NCBI GenBank assembly: GCA_964343835.1
Contig: CAYFKR010000009.1
Location: forward strand, 62,001-126,000
Reading direction: 5' to 3'
Source of the DNA: CALEMW01 sp964343835
Lineage (GTDB): Bacteria > Krumholzibacteriota > Krumholzibacteriia > LZORAL124-64-63
DNA length: 64,000 nucleotides
Part shown: piece by piece, positions 9,456 through 18,144 of the stretch
Layout: every line of letters starts with the position of its first letter
How positions within the stretch are numbered: the stretch's first letter is position 1
Notes under the pieces: model-generated
Database searches by the model: none
What the model saw: the letters and a program-made list of their open reading frames with translations, nothing else
What the model was told of the DNA's origin: nothing
Made by a program: the position numbers and the translations under genes

Positions 9456-11699
9456 ATGAGGACCATCGCCCTGTACATGCCCGGCGAACGCGAGATCGAT
9501 CTGCTGTCCCTGGTCCGGGACCGCGACGACGTCTCGGTGCGCTGTGTCGTCGACCCCACCGGCATCGCCACGGGCACCCTCGTGGCCGAGGTCCTCGGCC
9601 TTCCCGTCCATCTCTCCTTCAAGGCCGCACGGCTGGATCCCGCCGACCGTCTCGTCGGTCCCGCCGCCGTGCTCGACGAGGCCCGCCGCGCCGCCGGCCG
9701 CGACGGCCACGAGGTGGACCTGGTGGATACCGCCTCGTTCCTGGCCACCCTCGACCGCCCCGCCCCGGCGGCCGTGGAACCGGAACCCGCCGCAGCACCT
9801 CCGCAGCCTGCCGTGCCCGCGGCCGCCCGCTTGGATGAACCGGTCCGACCCGTGCCGCCCCCTGCCACGGACATCGACGAGATCGACCGTACCCTGGCCC
9901 GCATCGACGATGTCCTGGAACGCGATCGCCTGCTGTCCTGGCTCATGTCCCTGGCCATGGAGGCCGTCGGAGCCGACGGCGGTTCCCTCATGCTCCGCGA
10001 CCCCAACGGCGACGAGCTCTTCATCGCGGTGGCCCGAGGCCTGAGCGACGCCGTGCTCCGCCGCACCCGCGTGGCCGTGGGCAGCGGCATCGCGGGTCGC
10101 GTGGCCGAGAGCGGCCGGGCTGAGCTCGTGCTTTCCCGTCCGGGCGACAAGCCCCGGGAGAGGGGCCCCCTGTCGTCGGCGCTGTGCGTCCCGCTGACCG
10201 GCGGCGACGAGGTGCTCGGGGTCCTGAACCTCAGCCTCACGGCCGGCGTCGAGCCCTTCGGCGACGCCCACCTGGCCCGGGCCGAGGAGATCTCCGAGCG
10301 CATCGGCCGCATCCTCCAGCGCTTCGAGGGCGTGTCGCGCACCCGCGAGGGAGAGCTGCGCCAGCTCATCGCGCGCCACCTCATGACCTTCTCCGACGAC
10401 GCCGACGACCTGGCCGCCGCCCTCGCCGGCTGGAGCGGCGCCCTGACCATGGACCTGGGCGCCGAGAGCGCGTCGCTGGCCGTCCTGCGCGATGACGGCA
10501 CCCTGCTGCTGGCCGAAGGCGACGCCCTCGGCGAGACGCGCACCGGCACCATCCTGCAGTCCCACCCCGCCTGGGACGACGTCATCCGCACCGGTCGACC
10601 CGTGGTGGCCCGCCAGGCCACGGCCGACGGCGACGACGAACTCTCCCTCTTCTTCCTGCCCGTCGGCCGCCCCCACCTGGGCGCCGTGCTGGGCATGACC
10701 TTCACCTCGTCGGAAGAGGCCCACCGCTTCCAGGGGCGCTCCGCGGCCGTCGTCGATCTGCTGGAGCGGCGCCTGCCGCCCCTGCTGCGCCGCTTCCGGC
10801 GCCGCGACCAGCTCCGGCGCCAGAACGACCTCCTGACCCACCTCGCCGACCGGACCACCGACCCGGAGCGGGGCGACCGGACCATCAGGCTGACGGCCCT
10901 GCGCGTGGCGGCGGCGCGTATCGTGGGTGCCCGTCGCACCTACCTGGTCCACGGCGGGGAGGTCCTGGACGGTTCCTCCGCCACGCCCGAGGGCTGGGAC
11001 CACGACGCCTGGCACCGCCGCGTGCGGGAGCTCCTTTCCTCGGCCGGCGACGGCCACTGGCTCCAGACCTCCCTGGACCCCGGCCGCACCGACGACCCCG
11101 ACGCCACCCTCCTGGTGGCTCCCTCGCCCCACACGCCCGGCACCGGCCTGGTGATGGTGGGGAAGGACAGGCACCACCCGGGCGACAGCCTGGTCTTCAC
11201 GCCCTTCGACGCGACCCTGGCGGTGCGCCTCTCGTCGATCCTGCCCGGGGCGGCCACCGACGGCGCGGCTCCCCCTTCTCCCGAGCGTTCCGAGCCGACC
11301 GCCCCCGCCGCCGAACGCGGCGACGAACTCGAACGTCTCCTGCGCCGGGAGATGGACCGGGCCGACCGCTACCACGTGGCCTTCTCCCTTTCCGCCTTCC
11401 GCCTGCCCGCCGACCAGGGCCTCTCGCCGGACCTCGTGGCGGTCGCCATGGAGAAGTTGCGGCACCTGGTCCGCAGCTCCGACACGGTCAGCCTCATGCC
11501 CGACGGCGTGACCCTGGTCCTGGCGCCCGAGGAGACCAACGCCGTCTCCCACCTCGAACACCGCGTGATCGAGGTGCTGCGCGACACCCTCGAGCGCCCC
11601 GACCTGAACGTCGATCACGGCCGCGCCCTCTACCCGGGCCCCTTCCAGACCCCCGCGCAGCTCCTCGGGCACGCCCTGGAAGCCCTCGACAACACCTGA
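9456..11699 (+). CDS. Multi-GAF signalling protein with degenerate GGDEF domain
   Basis: Predicted soluble sensor of 747 residues without signal peptide or membrane segment. Residues 1-105 form a small alpha/beta domain, followed by a Pro/Ala linker (about 106-135). A clear GAF domain follows at about 150-290 (GGSLMLRDPNGDELFIAVARG, then GVLNLS). Two further GAF-like segments follow at about 305-440 and 455-600. The last 125 residues align by pattern to a GGDEF fold: they begin LLRREMDRADRYHVAFSL and end in a YPGPFQTPAQLLGHALEAL stretch. No GG[DE]EF active site is present, so diguanylate cyclase activity is not expected. Its ligand and output are unknown. It sits between mutS and mutL with its own weak promoter. 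Confidence 0.7.
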   Translation: MRTIALYMPGEREIDLLSLVRDRDDVSVRCVVDPTGIATGTLVAEVLGLPVHLSFKAARLDPADRLVGPAAVLDEARRAAGRDGHEVDLVDTASFLATLDRPAPAAVEPEPAAAPPQPAVPAAARLDEPVRPVPPPATDIDEIDRTLARIDDVLERDRLLSWLMSLAMEAVGADGGSLMLRDPNGDELFIAVARGLSDAVLRRTRVAVGSGIAGRVAESGRAELVLSRPGDKPRERGPLSSALCVPLTGGDEVLGVLNLSLTAGVEPFGDAHLARAEEISERIGRILQRFEGVSRTREGELRQLIARHLMTFSDDADDLAAALAGWSGALTMDLGAESASLAVLRDDGTLLLAEGDALGETRTGTILQSHPAWDDVIRTGRPVVARQATADGDDELSLFFLPVGRPHLGAVLGMTFTSSEEAHRFQGRSAAVVDLLERRLPPLLRRFRRRDQLRRQNDLLTHLADRTTDPERGDRTIRLTALRVAAARIVGARRTYLVHGGEVLDGSSATPEGWDHDAWHRRVRELLSSAGDGHWLQTSLDPGRTDDPDATLLVAPSPHTPGTGLVMVGKDRHHPGDSLVFTPFDATLAVRLSSILPGAATDGAAPPSPERSEPTAPAAERGDELERLLRREMDRADRYHVAFSLSAFRLPADQGLSPDLVAVAMEKLRHLVRSSDTVSLMPDGVTLVLAPEETNAVSHLEHRVIEVLRDTLERPDLNVDHGRALYPGPFQTPAQLLGHALEALDNT

Positions 11700-11722
11700 T
11701 CCACTTGTTCCCGCGCTCCCCG

Positions 11723-11750
11723 TTGACGGTCCGCCGGGCATGCGTTTAAC
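11723..11750 (+). promoter_or_regulatory. Promoter of mutL-miaA
   Basis: -35 TTGACG at 11723-11728, 16 bp spacer, -10 TTTAAC at 11745-11750. It lies 35 bp before the chosen mutL ATG. This supports that start over an in-frame ATG at 11740, which would fall inside the promoter. Confidence 0.6.
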
Positions 11751-11784
11751 TTGGTCTCCACGTTTCCGCGGAACCGGGAGAACC

Positions 11785-13614
11785 ATGGTCGCACGCACAC
11801 GACAGCCCATCCGTGTCCTCGACAGCGCGTCGGTGGACCGCATCGCCGCCGGCGAGGTCATCGAGCGCCCCGCTTCGGTGGTCAAGGAACTGGTGGAGAA
11901 CGCCCTCGACGCGGGCGCCACCGCCATCCGCGTCTCCATCGTCGACGGCGGCACCACGTCGATCACCGTGGAGGACGACGGCCACGGCATCCCCTTCCGC
12001 GAACTGCCCCTGGCCTTCGAGCGGCACGCCACCAGCAAGATCGTCTCGGCCGCCGACATCATGGACGTGGACTCGTTCGGCTTCCGCGGCGAGGCCATGG
12101 CGTCCATCGCTTCGGTCAGCCGCTGCTCCATGCTGTCGCGGGTGGAGGACGAGGACGTGGGCGGGCTGATCCGCATCTGCGGCAGCGTGGTGGAGCGCCG
12201 CGAGCCCGCCGCCCGCAACCGCGGCACGACGGTCACGGTGGAGGACCTCTTCTTCAACACGCCGGCCCGGCGCAAGTACATGAAGTCGCCCCAGGCGGAG
12301 AAGAAGGCCGTGACCACGGCGGTCAACGCCATCGCCATGGCCTACCCGGAGATCCGCTGGACCCTGGTGGCGGACGGCCAGACCGTCGTCGATCTGATGC
12401 CCGCCGACGCCCTGCCCGGCCGCGCCCGCGACATCCTCGGCGCGCCGGTGGCCGAGCACCTGGCCCGCTTCGCCCGGGAGGAAGGCGGCCTCAGCGTGGG
12501 CGGCCTCGCCTCGCGCCCCACCTACACGCGCCCGACCCGGGCCCAGCAGTTCCTCTACGTGAACCGCCGTCCCATCAAGAGCCCGGCGCTGGCCCAGGCC
12601 ATCCAGCAGGCGTACCGCGAGGTCATCCCGCCCGGACGGCACGCCGTGGTGATCCTCTTCCTCCAGGTGCCCCTGGGGGAGGTGGACGTCAACGTCCACC
12701 CGGCCAAGTCGGAGGTGCGGCTGCTGCTGGAGCGTTCCGTCTTCTCCCTGGTGCACAAGGCCCTGCGCGAAGGCCTGGACCTGCGCAGCCACGAGCACTT
12801 CCAGGTCCAGCCCGACGCCCTGCCCGGCGAGTCGGGCGAGGCCGCCGGCCCCCTGGAGCGCATCGCCCGCGCCCAGGAGGACTACCTGCGCCGCCAGTTC
12901 TCCGACCCCGGCGCCGATGCGCGCGCCGACCAGCGCTCCGGCCAGACCAGCCTCTTCGCCGGCGGCGTGGCACCCCTGGAGGATCCCGTCCCCGCCCGAC
13001 GCGAGGAAGGGGAGGGCGAGTCCGGCGAGTCGGCTTCGTCCCGCTCCGCCCCGTTCTGGCAGCTGCACCGCACCTACATCTGCACCCAGACCAAGGGCGG
13101 GCTGGTGGTCATCGACCAGCACAACAGCCACGAACGCATCCTCTACAACGAGGCCAAGAAGGCCCTGGCCGACGGCACCTACAGCGTGCCGGTACAACAG
13201 CTCCTCTTCCCGGTTCACCTGGAGCTCACTCCCTTGCAGGTCCAGGCCTACCAGCTCCACGCTCCGCGCCTGGAGCAGCTCGGATTCGGGATCCAGCCCT
13301 TCGGCGGCCAGTCGATCCTGGTACAGGGCATCCCGTCGTCGCTGCGCAACTGGAACGACGGCCAGCTCCTGCTCGACATGCTCGAGGACCTGGGCGACGA
13401 CCAGCCCGCCGCCAACGCCGACACCGACGACCTCGTGGCCAGCTTCGCCTGCCACGGAGCGGTGCGGGCCGGGGCTCTGCTCACGGTGCCCGAGATGCAG
13501 AACCTCGTGGACCGCCTCTTCGCCACCGACGTTCCCCTCTCGTGTCCCCACGGACGCCCCACCCTGATCCAGTTCTCCCTGGAGGAGCTGGAGAAGCGCT
13601 TCGGGCGGCGCTGA
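11785..13614 (+). CDS. mutL: DNA mismatch repair protein MutL
   Basis: GHKL ATPase that couples MutS to strand processing. The N-terminal motifs are intact: catalytic E35 and N39 in VVKELVENALDAGA, DDGHGI, GFRGEAMASI and RGTTVTVEDLFFNTPARRK. The C-terminal endonuclease-type domain is present, but its metal motif DQHA(X)2E(X)4E reads D444-Q-H-N-S-H-E450-R-I-L-Y-N455-E456. That changes Ala to Asn and places Asn at the second Glu position. ACHGAVRAG and CPHGRP near the C-terminus are kept. The length is 609 residues. The start at 11785 follows the promoter; 1 bp separates the stop from miaA. Confidence 0.95.
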   Translation: MVARTRQPIRVLDSASVDRIAAGEVIERPASVVKELVENALDAGATAIRVSIVDGGTTSITVEDDGHGIPFRELPLAFERHATSKIVSAADIMDVDSFGFRGEAMASIASVSRCSMLSRVEDEDVGGLIRICGSVVERREPAARNRGTTVTVEDLFFNTPARRKYMKSPQAEKKAVTTAVNAIAMAYPEIRWTLVADGQTVVDLMPADALPGRARDILGAPVAEHLARFAREEGGLSVGGLASRPTYTRPTRAQQFLYVNRRPIKSPALAQAIQQAYREVIPPGRHAVVILFLQVPLGEVDVNVHPAKSEVRLLLERSVFSLVHKALREGLDLRSHEHFQVQPDALPGESGEAAGPLERIARAQEDYLRRQFSDPGADARADQRSGQTSLFAGGVAPLEDPVPARREEGEGESGESASSRSAPFWQLHRTYICTQTKGGLVVIDQHNSHERILYNEAKKALADGTYSVPVQQLLFPVHLELTPLQVQAYQLHAPRLEQLGFGIQPFGGQSILVQGIPSSLRNWNDGQLLLDMLEDLGDDQPAANADTDDLVASFACHGAVRAGALLTVPEMQNLVDRLFATDVPLSCPHGRPTLIQFSLEELEKRFGRR

Positions 13615-13615
13615 G

Positions 13616-14536
13616 ATGACGCTCTGCCCGGCCCTGGTCGGCCCCACCGCCGTCGGCAAGACGGGGCTGGTGCTGACCCTGGCCGACGAGTACCCCGTCG
13701 AGGTCGTCTCCCTGGACAGCCGCCAGGTCTACCGCGGCATGCGCATCGGCACGGCCCAGCCGTCGGTCGAGGAGCGCGCAGCCTGTCCCCACCACCTCGT
13801 GGATTTCCTGCCGCCGGAAGAGCGCTACTCCGCCCGACTCTACCGAGAGGCCTTCGAGCGGGTGTGCATGGAAGTCAAGGCACGGGGGAGGACCCCGATC
13901 CTGGTGGGCGGTACCGGGCTCTACCTGGAGGTGCTGCGCGAGGGCCTGCTGCCCCAGCCCGCCGACGAGACGACCACGGCCCGGGTCCGCGACGAACTGG
14001 AGGCCACGGACATCGACGAGATCCGCCGGCGCCTTCACGACGTCGATCCGGAGAGCTGGGAGCGCATCCCGCCCGGCGACGCCTACCGCAGCCGCCGCGC
14101 CCTGGAGATCCACGTCCTGACCGGTCGCACATCCACGGAGTGGCGCCGCGACCACGCCCCCGATCCCGCCCTGGGCCTGGCGTTCCCCGCCGTCGTCCTG
14201 GATCGGGAGCCCGACGAGTTGCGCGCGCGCATCGCCACCCGCACCGGCGAGATGCTGGCCACCGGTTGGCTCGACGAGGCGGAGACCCTGCGCCGCGACC
14301 ACCCCGCCGACGCCCCCGGCCTGGCCACCCTCGGCTACCGCGAATTGCTCCGTCACCTGGCGGGGGAGTGGTCCCTGGACGCGGCCCGCGACGAGATCGT
14401 TCTGCGCACCGCCCAGTACGCCAAGCGTCAGCGCACCTGGTTCCGCCACCACGCCCATGAGGTGTCGGGACGCCCCGACGACCCCACCGTGCTGGACGCC
14501 CTGCGCCGCCTCCTGGACCGCGCCGCGTCGCCTTGA
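13616..14536 (+). CDS. miaA: tRNA dimethylallyltransferase MiaA
   Basis: Transfers dimethylallyl from DMAPP to A37 of UNN-decoding tRNAs, making the substrate of MiaB (gene at 2926). Walker A is GPTAVGKT (9-16). The family signature DSRQVYRGMRIGTAQP and the PHHLVDFLPPEERYSA segment are present, as is the C-terminal RQRTWFR motif. The 306-residue length is normal. The mutL-miaA pair is common in bacteria; here the two genes are 1 bp apart. The -35 of the downstream tRNA promoter overlaps the miaA stop. Confidence 0.96.
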   Translation: MTLCPALVGPTAVGKTGLVLTLADEYPVEVVSLDSRQVYRGMRIGTAQPSVEERAACPHHLVDFLPPEERYSARLYREAFERVCMEVKARGRTPILVGGTGLYLEVLREGLLPQPADETTTARVRDELEATDIDEIRRRLHDVDPESWERIPPGDAYRSRRALEIHVLTGRTSTEWRRDHAPDPALGLAFPAVVLDREPDELRARIATRTGEMLATGWLDEAETLRRDHPADAPGLATLGYRELLRHLAGEWSLDAARDEIVLRTAQYAKRQRTWFRHHAHEVSGRPDDPTVLDALRRLLDRAASP

Positions 14537-14561
14537 CACGCCCCGGGCGCCACGATACCTT
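14533..14561 (+). promoter_or_regulatory. Promoter of tRNA-Gly(CCC)
   Basis: -35 TTGACA at 14533-14538 overlaps the miaA stop codon. A 17 bp spacer follows, then a weak -10 TACCTT at 14556-14561. Confidence 0.6.
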
Positions 14562-14573
14562 GAGTTCCGCCGA

Positions 14574-14649
14574 GCGGGCTTAGCTCAGTTGGTAGAGCAT
14601 CAGCTTCCCAAGCTGAGGGTCGCGAGTTCGAGCCTCGTAGCCCGCTCCA
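14574..14649 (+). tRNA. tRNA-Gly(CCC)
   Basis: Full cloverleaf of 76 nt with encoded CCA (14647-14649). The acceptor GCGGGCT pairs with AGCCCGC. The D arm has GCTCAGTTGGTAGAGC. The anticodon stem TCAGC/GCTGA encloses the loop TTCCCAA, giving anticodon CCC. The T arm contains GTTCGAGC. It is a single-gene transcript with its own promoter and terminator. Confidence 0.95.
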
Positions 14650-14666
14650 GCCATCCGGATGATTCG

Positions 14667-14698
14667 GAGGACCGCCCATGGGGCGGTCCTCTTCTTTT
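14667..14698 (+). terminator. Terminator of tRNA-Gly(CCC)
   Basis: An 11 bp stem, GAGGACCGCCC with GGGCGGTCCTC, a 3-nt loop and a T-rich tail (TTCTTTT). It lies 17 bp after the tRNA. Confidence 0.9.
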
Positions 14699-14757
14699 CA
14701 TGGTGACGTCGGCGCCGCGCGGCTATCCTGTCGGTGACCCGCGCCCCGGAGGAACCC

Positions 14758-16059
14758 GTGATCCAGCTCATCCAGCCCTTCCCGACGCCCCTGAACCGCC
14801 TCCACGAATGGCGGGAAGGCGACGCCGTGACCGCCGTCGACGGCCAGCCCGTCGAGGACATGCTGGACCTCTACTATTACATGCCCCGCGGCACGACCAT
14901 GGACCTCACCATCACCCGGGCCGACGGCGCGACCACCTCCGTGGCACTCGAGCCCTACGCCCTCGACCAGGTCATGTCCTGTTTCGCCGCCATGGAGTTC
15001 AAGACCTGCGCCTGCGACTGCGTGTTCTGCTTCATCGACCAGAACCCCGAGGGCATGCGGCCGAGCATCTACGTGAAGGACGAGGACTACCGCCTCAGCT
15101 TCCTCTACGGCAACTACATCACCCTGACGTCCATGGGCCGCCGCGGCATCGAGCGCATCATCACCCAGAAGATGACGCCGCTGTACGTGTCGGTCCACGC
15201 CACCGACATCGACGTCCGCACCCGCATGCTGGGCATCAAGCGCCGCATCGACGTGATGGCCCTGCTGCGGCAGCTCACCGCCGGCGGCATCACCGTCCAC
15301 GCCCAGATCGTGCTCTGCCCCGGCTGGAACGACGGCGAGATCCTGGACAAGTCCATCCGCGAACTGGCGGAGCTGCATCCCGGCGTGGAGACCCTCGCGG
15401 TGGTGCCCGTGGGCCTGTCCGCCCACCGCGACGGCCTGACGAAGCTCGACCCCGTGACCCCGGACATCGCCGCCCGCACCATCGACCAGGTCCACGCCTG
15501 GCAGCAGCGCCTGCTGGACGAGCACGGCATCGCCTTCGTCCACCTCAGCGACGAGTTCTACCTGCTGGCCGACCGCCCCTTCCCGGACCTCGACCTCTAC
15601 GACGAGTTCGCCCAGGTGGACAACGGCATCGGCGTGACCCCCATGCTCCGCGACGCCTGGTCCGACGACCTGGACATGGCCCTGGAGGACGGCGACGTGC
15701 CCACCCGCCCCATCACCGTCCTGACCGGGCGCATGGGGGAGAGGGCCTTCACCCAGCGCTTCCTGGGCGTCCTGGACCGTGAAGGGCTGCCCTCCGTGGA
15801 CGTGGTCGGCGTCGACAACACCTTCTACGGCGACAGCGTCACCGTCGCCGGCCTGCTCTCCGGCGGCGACGTCCGCCGCGTCATCCTCGAGTTGCCGTCG
15901 GAGCCCGTTCGGGACGTGATCCTGCCGCCGCGCATGTTCAACAGCGACGGCGTGACCCTCGACGACCTCGACCTGGAAGCCGTGTCGGCCGACCAGCCCC
16001 ACCGCGTCCACGTGGGCGAAGAGGACACCTTCATTGACTTCTGGCGCGGGATCGGCTAG
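14758..16059 (+). CDS. DUF512 radical-SAM protein with N-terminal PDZ-like domain
   Basis: Predicted radical-SAM enzyme of the DUF512 family, 433 residues, function unknown. The N-terminal 75 residues are PDZ-like (GDAVTAVDGQPVEDM). The cluster motif is C84-x3-C88-x2-C91 with an extra C86 between. It is followed by the diagnostic CFIDQNPEGMR and YVKDEDYRLSFLYGNYITL blocks, then a TIM-barrel core and the DUF512 C-terminus. The start is GTG at 14758, chosen because GGAGG (14748-14752) is ideally placed; an in-frame GTG at 14734 has no such site. In several phyla this gene lies next to der, as it does here. Confidence 0.88.
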   Translation: MIQLIQPFPTPLNRLHEWREGDAVTAVDGQPVEDMLDLYYYMPRGTTMDLTITRADGATTSVALEPYALDQVMSCFAAMEFKTCACDCVFCFIDQNPEGMRPSIYVKDEDYRLSFLYGNYITLTSMGRRGIERIITQKMTPLYVSVHATDIDVRTRMLGIKRRIDVMALLRQLTAGGITVHAQIVLCPGWNDGEILDKSIRELAELHPGVETLAVVPVGLSAHRDGLTKLDPVTPDIAARTIDQVHAWQQRLLDEHGIAFVHLSDEFYLLADRPFPDLDLYDEFAQVDNGIGVTPMLRDAWSDDLDMALEDGDVPTRPITVLTGRMGERAFTQRFLGVLDREGLPSVDVVGVDNTFYGDSVTVAGLLSGGDVRRVILELPSEPVRDVILPPRMFNSDGVTLDDLDLEAVSADQPHRVHVGEEDTFIDFWRGIG

Positions 16060-16062
16060 GTT
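16034..16062 (+). promoter_or_regulatory. Promoter of der-plsY-gpsA-merR
   Basis: -35 TTGACT at 16034-16039, 17 bp spacer, -10 TAGGTT at 16057-16062. It overlaps the stop codon of the upstream gene and sits about 90 bp before der. Confidence 0.55.
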
Positions 16063-16152
16063 CCCGACTGCATCCGGCCCGACGACGGCAGACGCCTCAA
16101 CAGTAGACTCCACAACCGTTTCCCGGCCTCCACTCAGGAAGAGGATTCAGCC

Positions 16153-17463
16153 TTGGCCACCAGGACCGTGGTGATCGTGGGCCGCCCCAACGTGGGCAAG
16201 TCCACGCTCTTCAACCGCATCATCGGACAGCGTCGCTCGGTGGTCCACGAGACCGCCGGCGTCACCCGCGACCGCATCGCCGAGCTCACCGACTGGGCCG
16301 GGCATCCCTTCGTGCTGCTCGACACCGGCGGCATCGTGCCCTTCGGTGAAGAGGTCTCCCAGTTCGACTCCATGGTCACCCAGGTGGCCCGCGAAGCCAT
16401 CGCCGAGGCGGACGTGGTGCTGTTCATGGTGGACGGCTCCGGCGGCCTGAGCACCTGGGACGACGCCATCGCCCAGGACCTGCGCCGCAGTGGCAAGCCG
16501 GTCGTCCTGGCCGTCAACAAGGTGGAGAAGGAGCACCACCACTACTCCGTCCACGAGTTCCACGCCCTGGGCCTGGGCGAGCCCTTCGCCGTGAGCGCCC
16601 TCCACGGCCTGAACGTGGGCGACCTGCTGGACCGCATCGTCGACGGCTTCCCCGAGGCCGAGGTGGAGCAGCCCTGCGACTGCCGCGTGGCCATCGTGGG
16701 CCGGCCCAACGTGGGCAAGTCGAGCATGCTGAACCTGATGACGGGCCGCAAGGACGCCCTGGTCAGCGATATTGCCGGAACGACCAGGGACTCTCTGCAC
16801 ACCGACATCAAGTGGCACGGCCACGACATCCGTCTCATCGACACCGCCGGCCTGCGCCGCAAGTCCCGCGTTAAGGAGGCCATCGAGGCCTTCAGCAACA
16901 TGCGCACCGTCCGCGCCATCGAGCAGTGCGACGTGGCCGTTCTCGTGATCGATGCCAGTGAACCCGCCGCCAACCAGGACGCCAAGATCGCCTCGCTGAT
17001 CCATGACCAGGGCAAGGGCTGCATCGTGGCCTTCAACAAGTGGGACCTGGTGGAGAAGGACGACCGAACCCACCTGGAGACCTGGGAAGCCTTCTGCCGC
17101 GAGGTGCCGTTCCTGACCTACGCGCCCTGGTTCACCATGTCGGTGGAGACGCGCCAGCGCAGCGGCAAGATCCTCGAGATGGTGTGGAAGGTTCACGAGG
17201 AGCGCGGCAAGCGCATCTCCACCAGCGAGCTCAACGACTTCATCGAGGGCATCGTCAAGCGGCAGCAGCCGCGCTACCACGCCGGCGGCACCGGCAAGAT
17301 CTACTACGCCACCCAGGCCGAGACCTCGCCGCCCCAGATCATGCTCTCGGTCAACAACCCCAAGTTCTTCGATCGGAGCTACCTGCGGTACCTCAACAAC
17401 CGGATCCGCGACCATTACGGATTCGAGGGCACCCGGATCTTCGTGAAGACCAAGGCCCGCTAG
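16153..17463 (+). CDS. der: Ribosome biogenesis GTPase Der (EngA)
   Basis: Essential GTPase with two tandem G domains that matures the 50S subunit. The G1 motifs are GRPNVGKST (10-18) and GRPNVGKSS (183-191). The G3 motifs DTGG and DTAG and the G4 motifs NKVE and NKWD are visible. A KH-like C-terminal domain follows from about 350. The length of 436 residues is typical. The start is TTG at 16153 with an AGGAAGAGG-type site upstream. plsY follows after 8 bp. Confidence 0.96.
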   Translation: MATRTVVIVGRPNVGKSTLFNRIIGQRRSVVHETAGVTRDRIAELTDWAGHPFVLLDTGGIVPFGEEVSQFDSMVTQVAREAIAEADVVLFMVDGSGGLSTWDDAIAQDLRRSGKPVVLAVNKVEKEHHHYSVHEFHALGLGEPFAVSALHGLNVGDLLDRIVDGFPEAEVEQPCDCRVAIVGRPNVGKSSMLNLMTGRKDALVSDIAGTTRDSLHTDIKWHGHDIRLIDTAGLRRKSRVKEAIEAFSNMRTVRAIEQCDVAVLVIDASEPAANQDAKIASLIHDQGKGCIVAFNKWDLVEKDDRTHLETWEAFCREVPFLTYAPWFTMSVETRQRSGKILEMVWKVHEERGKRISTSELNDFIEGIVKRQQPRYHAGGTGKIYYATQAETSPPQIMLSVNNPKFFDRSYLRYLNNRIRDHYGFEGTRIFVKTKAR

Positions 17464-17471
17464 GAGGGGAC

Positions 17472-18140
17472 ATGTCCGTCTGGATCGCGATCGTGCTGGC
17501 GTACCTGCTCGGGGCCGTCCCGTTCAGCTACATCGTGGGCCGACGCGTCCGCGGCATCGACCTGCGGGAGCACGGCAGCGGCAACCTCGGCGCCACTAAC
17601 GTGTACCGCACCCTCGGCCCCGGCTGGGGGATCATGGTGCTGGTCCTGGACATGCTGAAGGGCGCCGCGGCCGTCGTGGTGATGACCACGGCCATCGGCC
17701 TCCACATCGGGCTCTCGGACGTGGACCCGACCCTGCCCCTGGGCCTGCCCGCCGATGCCTGGCGCATCGCCGCCGGCCTGCTCGCCGCGGCGGGACACAC
17801 CCTCTCGCCCTTCATGAATTTCCACGGCGGCAAAGGCGTGGCCACCACCGCCGGCGCCTACTTCGTGCTGGCTCCCTACCCGCTGCTGGTGACGCTGGTG
17901 ATCTTCGGCGTGGTGGTGGGCGTGACGCGCATCGTTTCGCTGGCCAGCATCACCGCCGCCGCGGTGCTGCCCTTCGCGGTCCTCTTCTTCGAGCTCCAGT
18001 CCGACGGATTCTCGCAGACCATCACGATCGTGACGTTCCTCGTCTGCGCCTGGGTGATCGTGAAGCACCGCGCCAACATCCGCCGCCTCCGCGACGGGGT
18101 CGAGAAGCCCCTCGAGACCGGCGACCCCGGGAAGGAATGA
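17472..18140 (+). CDS. plsY: Acyl-phosphate glycerol-3-phosphate acyltransferase PlsY
   Basis: Inner-membrane enzyme that acylates glycerol-3-phosphate from acyl-phosphate, the first step of phospholipid synthesis. Its 222 residues hold five hydrophobic segments and the three PlsY motifs: GSGNLGATNVYRTLG, the glycine-rich FHGGKGVATTAG, and KHRANIRRL near the C-terminus. AGGAGGGG precedes the ATG. It lies directly upstream of gpsA, which makes its acceptor substrate. Confidence 0.95.
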   Translation: MSVWIAIVLAYLLGAVPFSYIVGRRVRGIDLREHGSGNLGATNVYRTLGPGWGIMVLVLDMLKGAAAVVVMTTAIGLHIGLSDVDPTLPLGLPADAWRIAAGLLAAAGHTLSPFMNFHGGKGVATTAGAYFVLAPYPLLVTLVIFGVVVGVTRIVSLASITAAAVLPFAVLFFELQSDGFSQTITIVTFLVCAWVIVKHRANIRRLRDGVEKPLETGDPGKE

Positions 18141-18144
18141 CGCC

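Noticed and set aside
6606..12338. A very long open frame on the minus strand (over 1,900 codons) opposite mutS, the GAF gene and mutL
   Set aside because: It is antisense to three genes with clear family motifs. Such open antisense frames are expected from GC-rich codon third positions; the translation is low-complexity Gly/Ala/Val/His without domains.
14698..16113. A 471-codon minus-strand frame opposite the DUF512 gene
   Set aside because: Shadow frame; the plus strand has full radical-SAM and DUF512 signatures with a good ribosome binding site.
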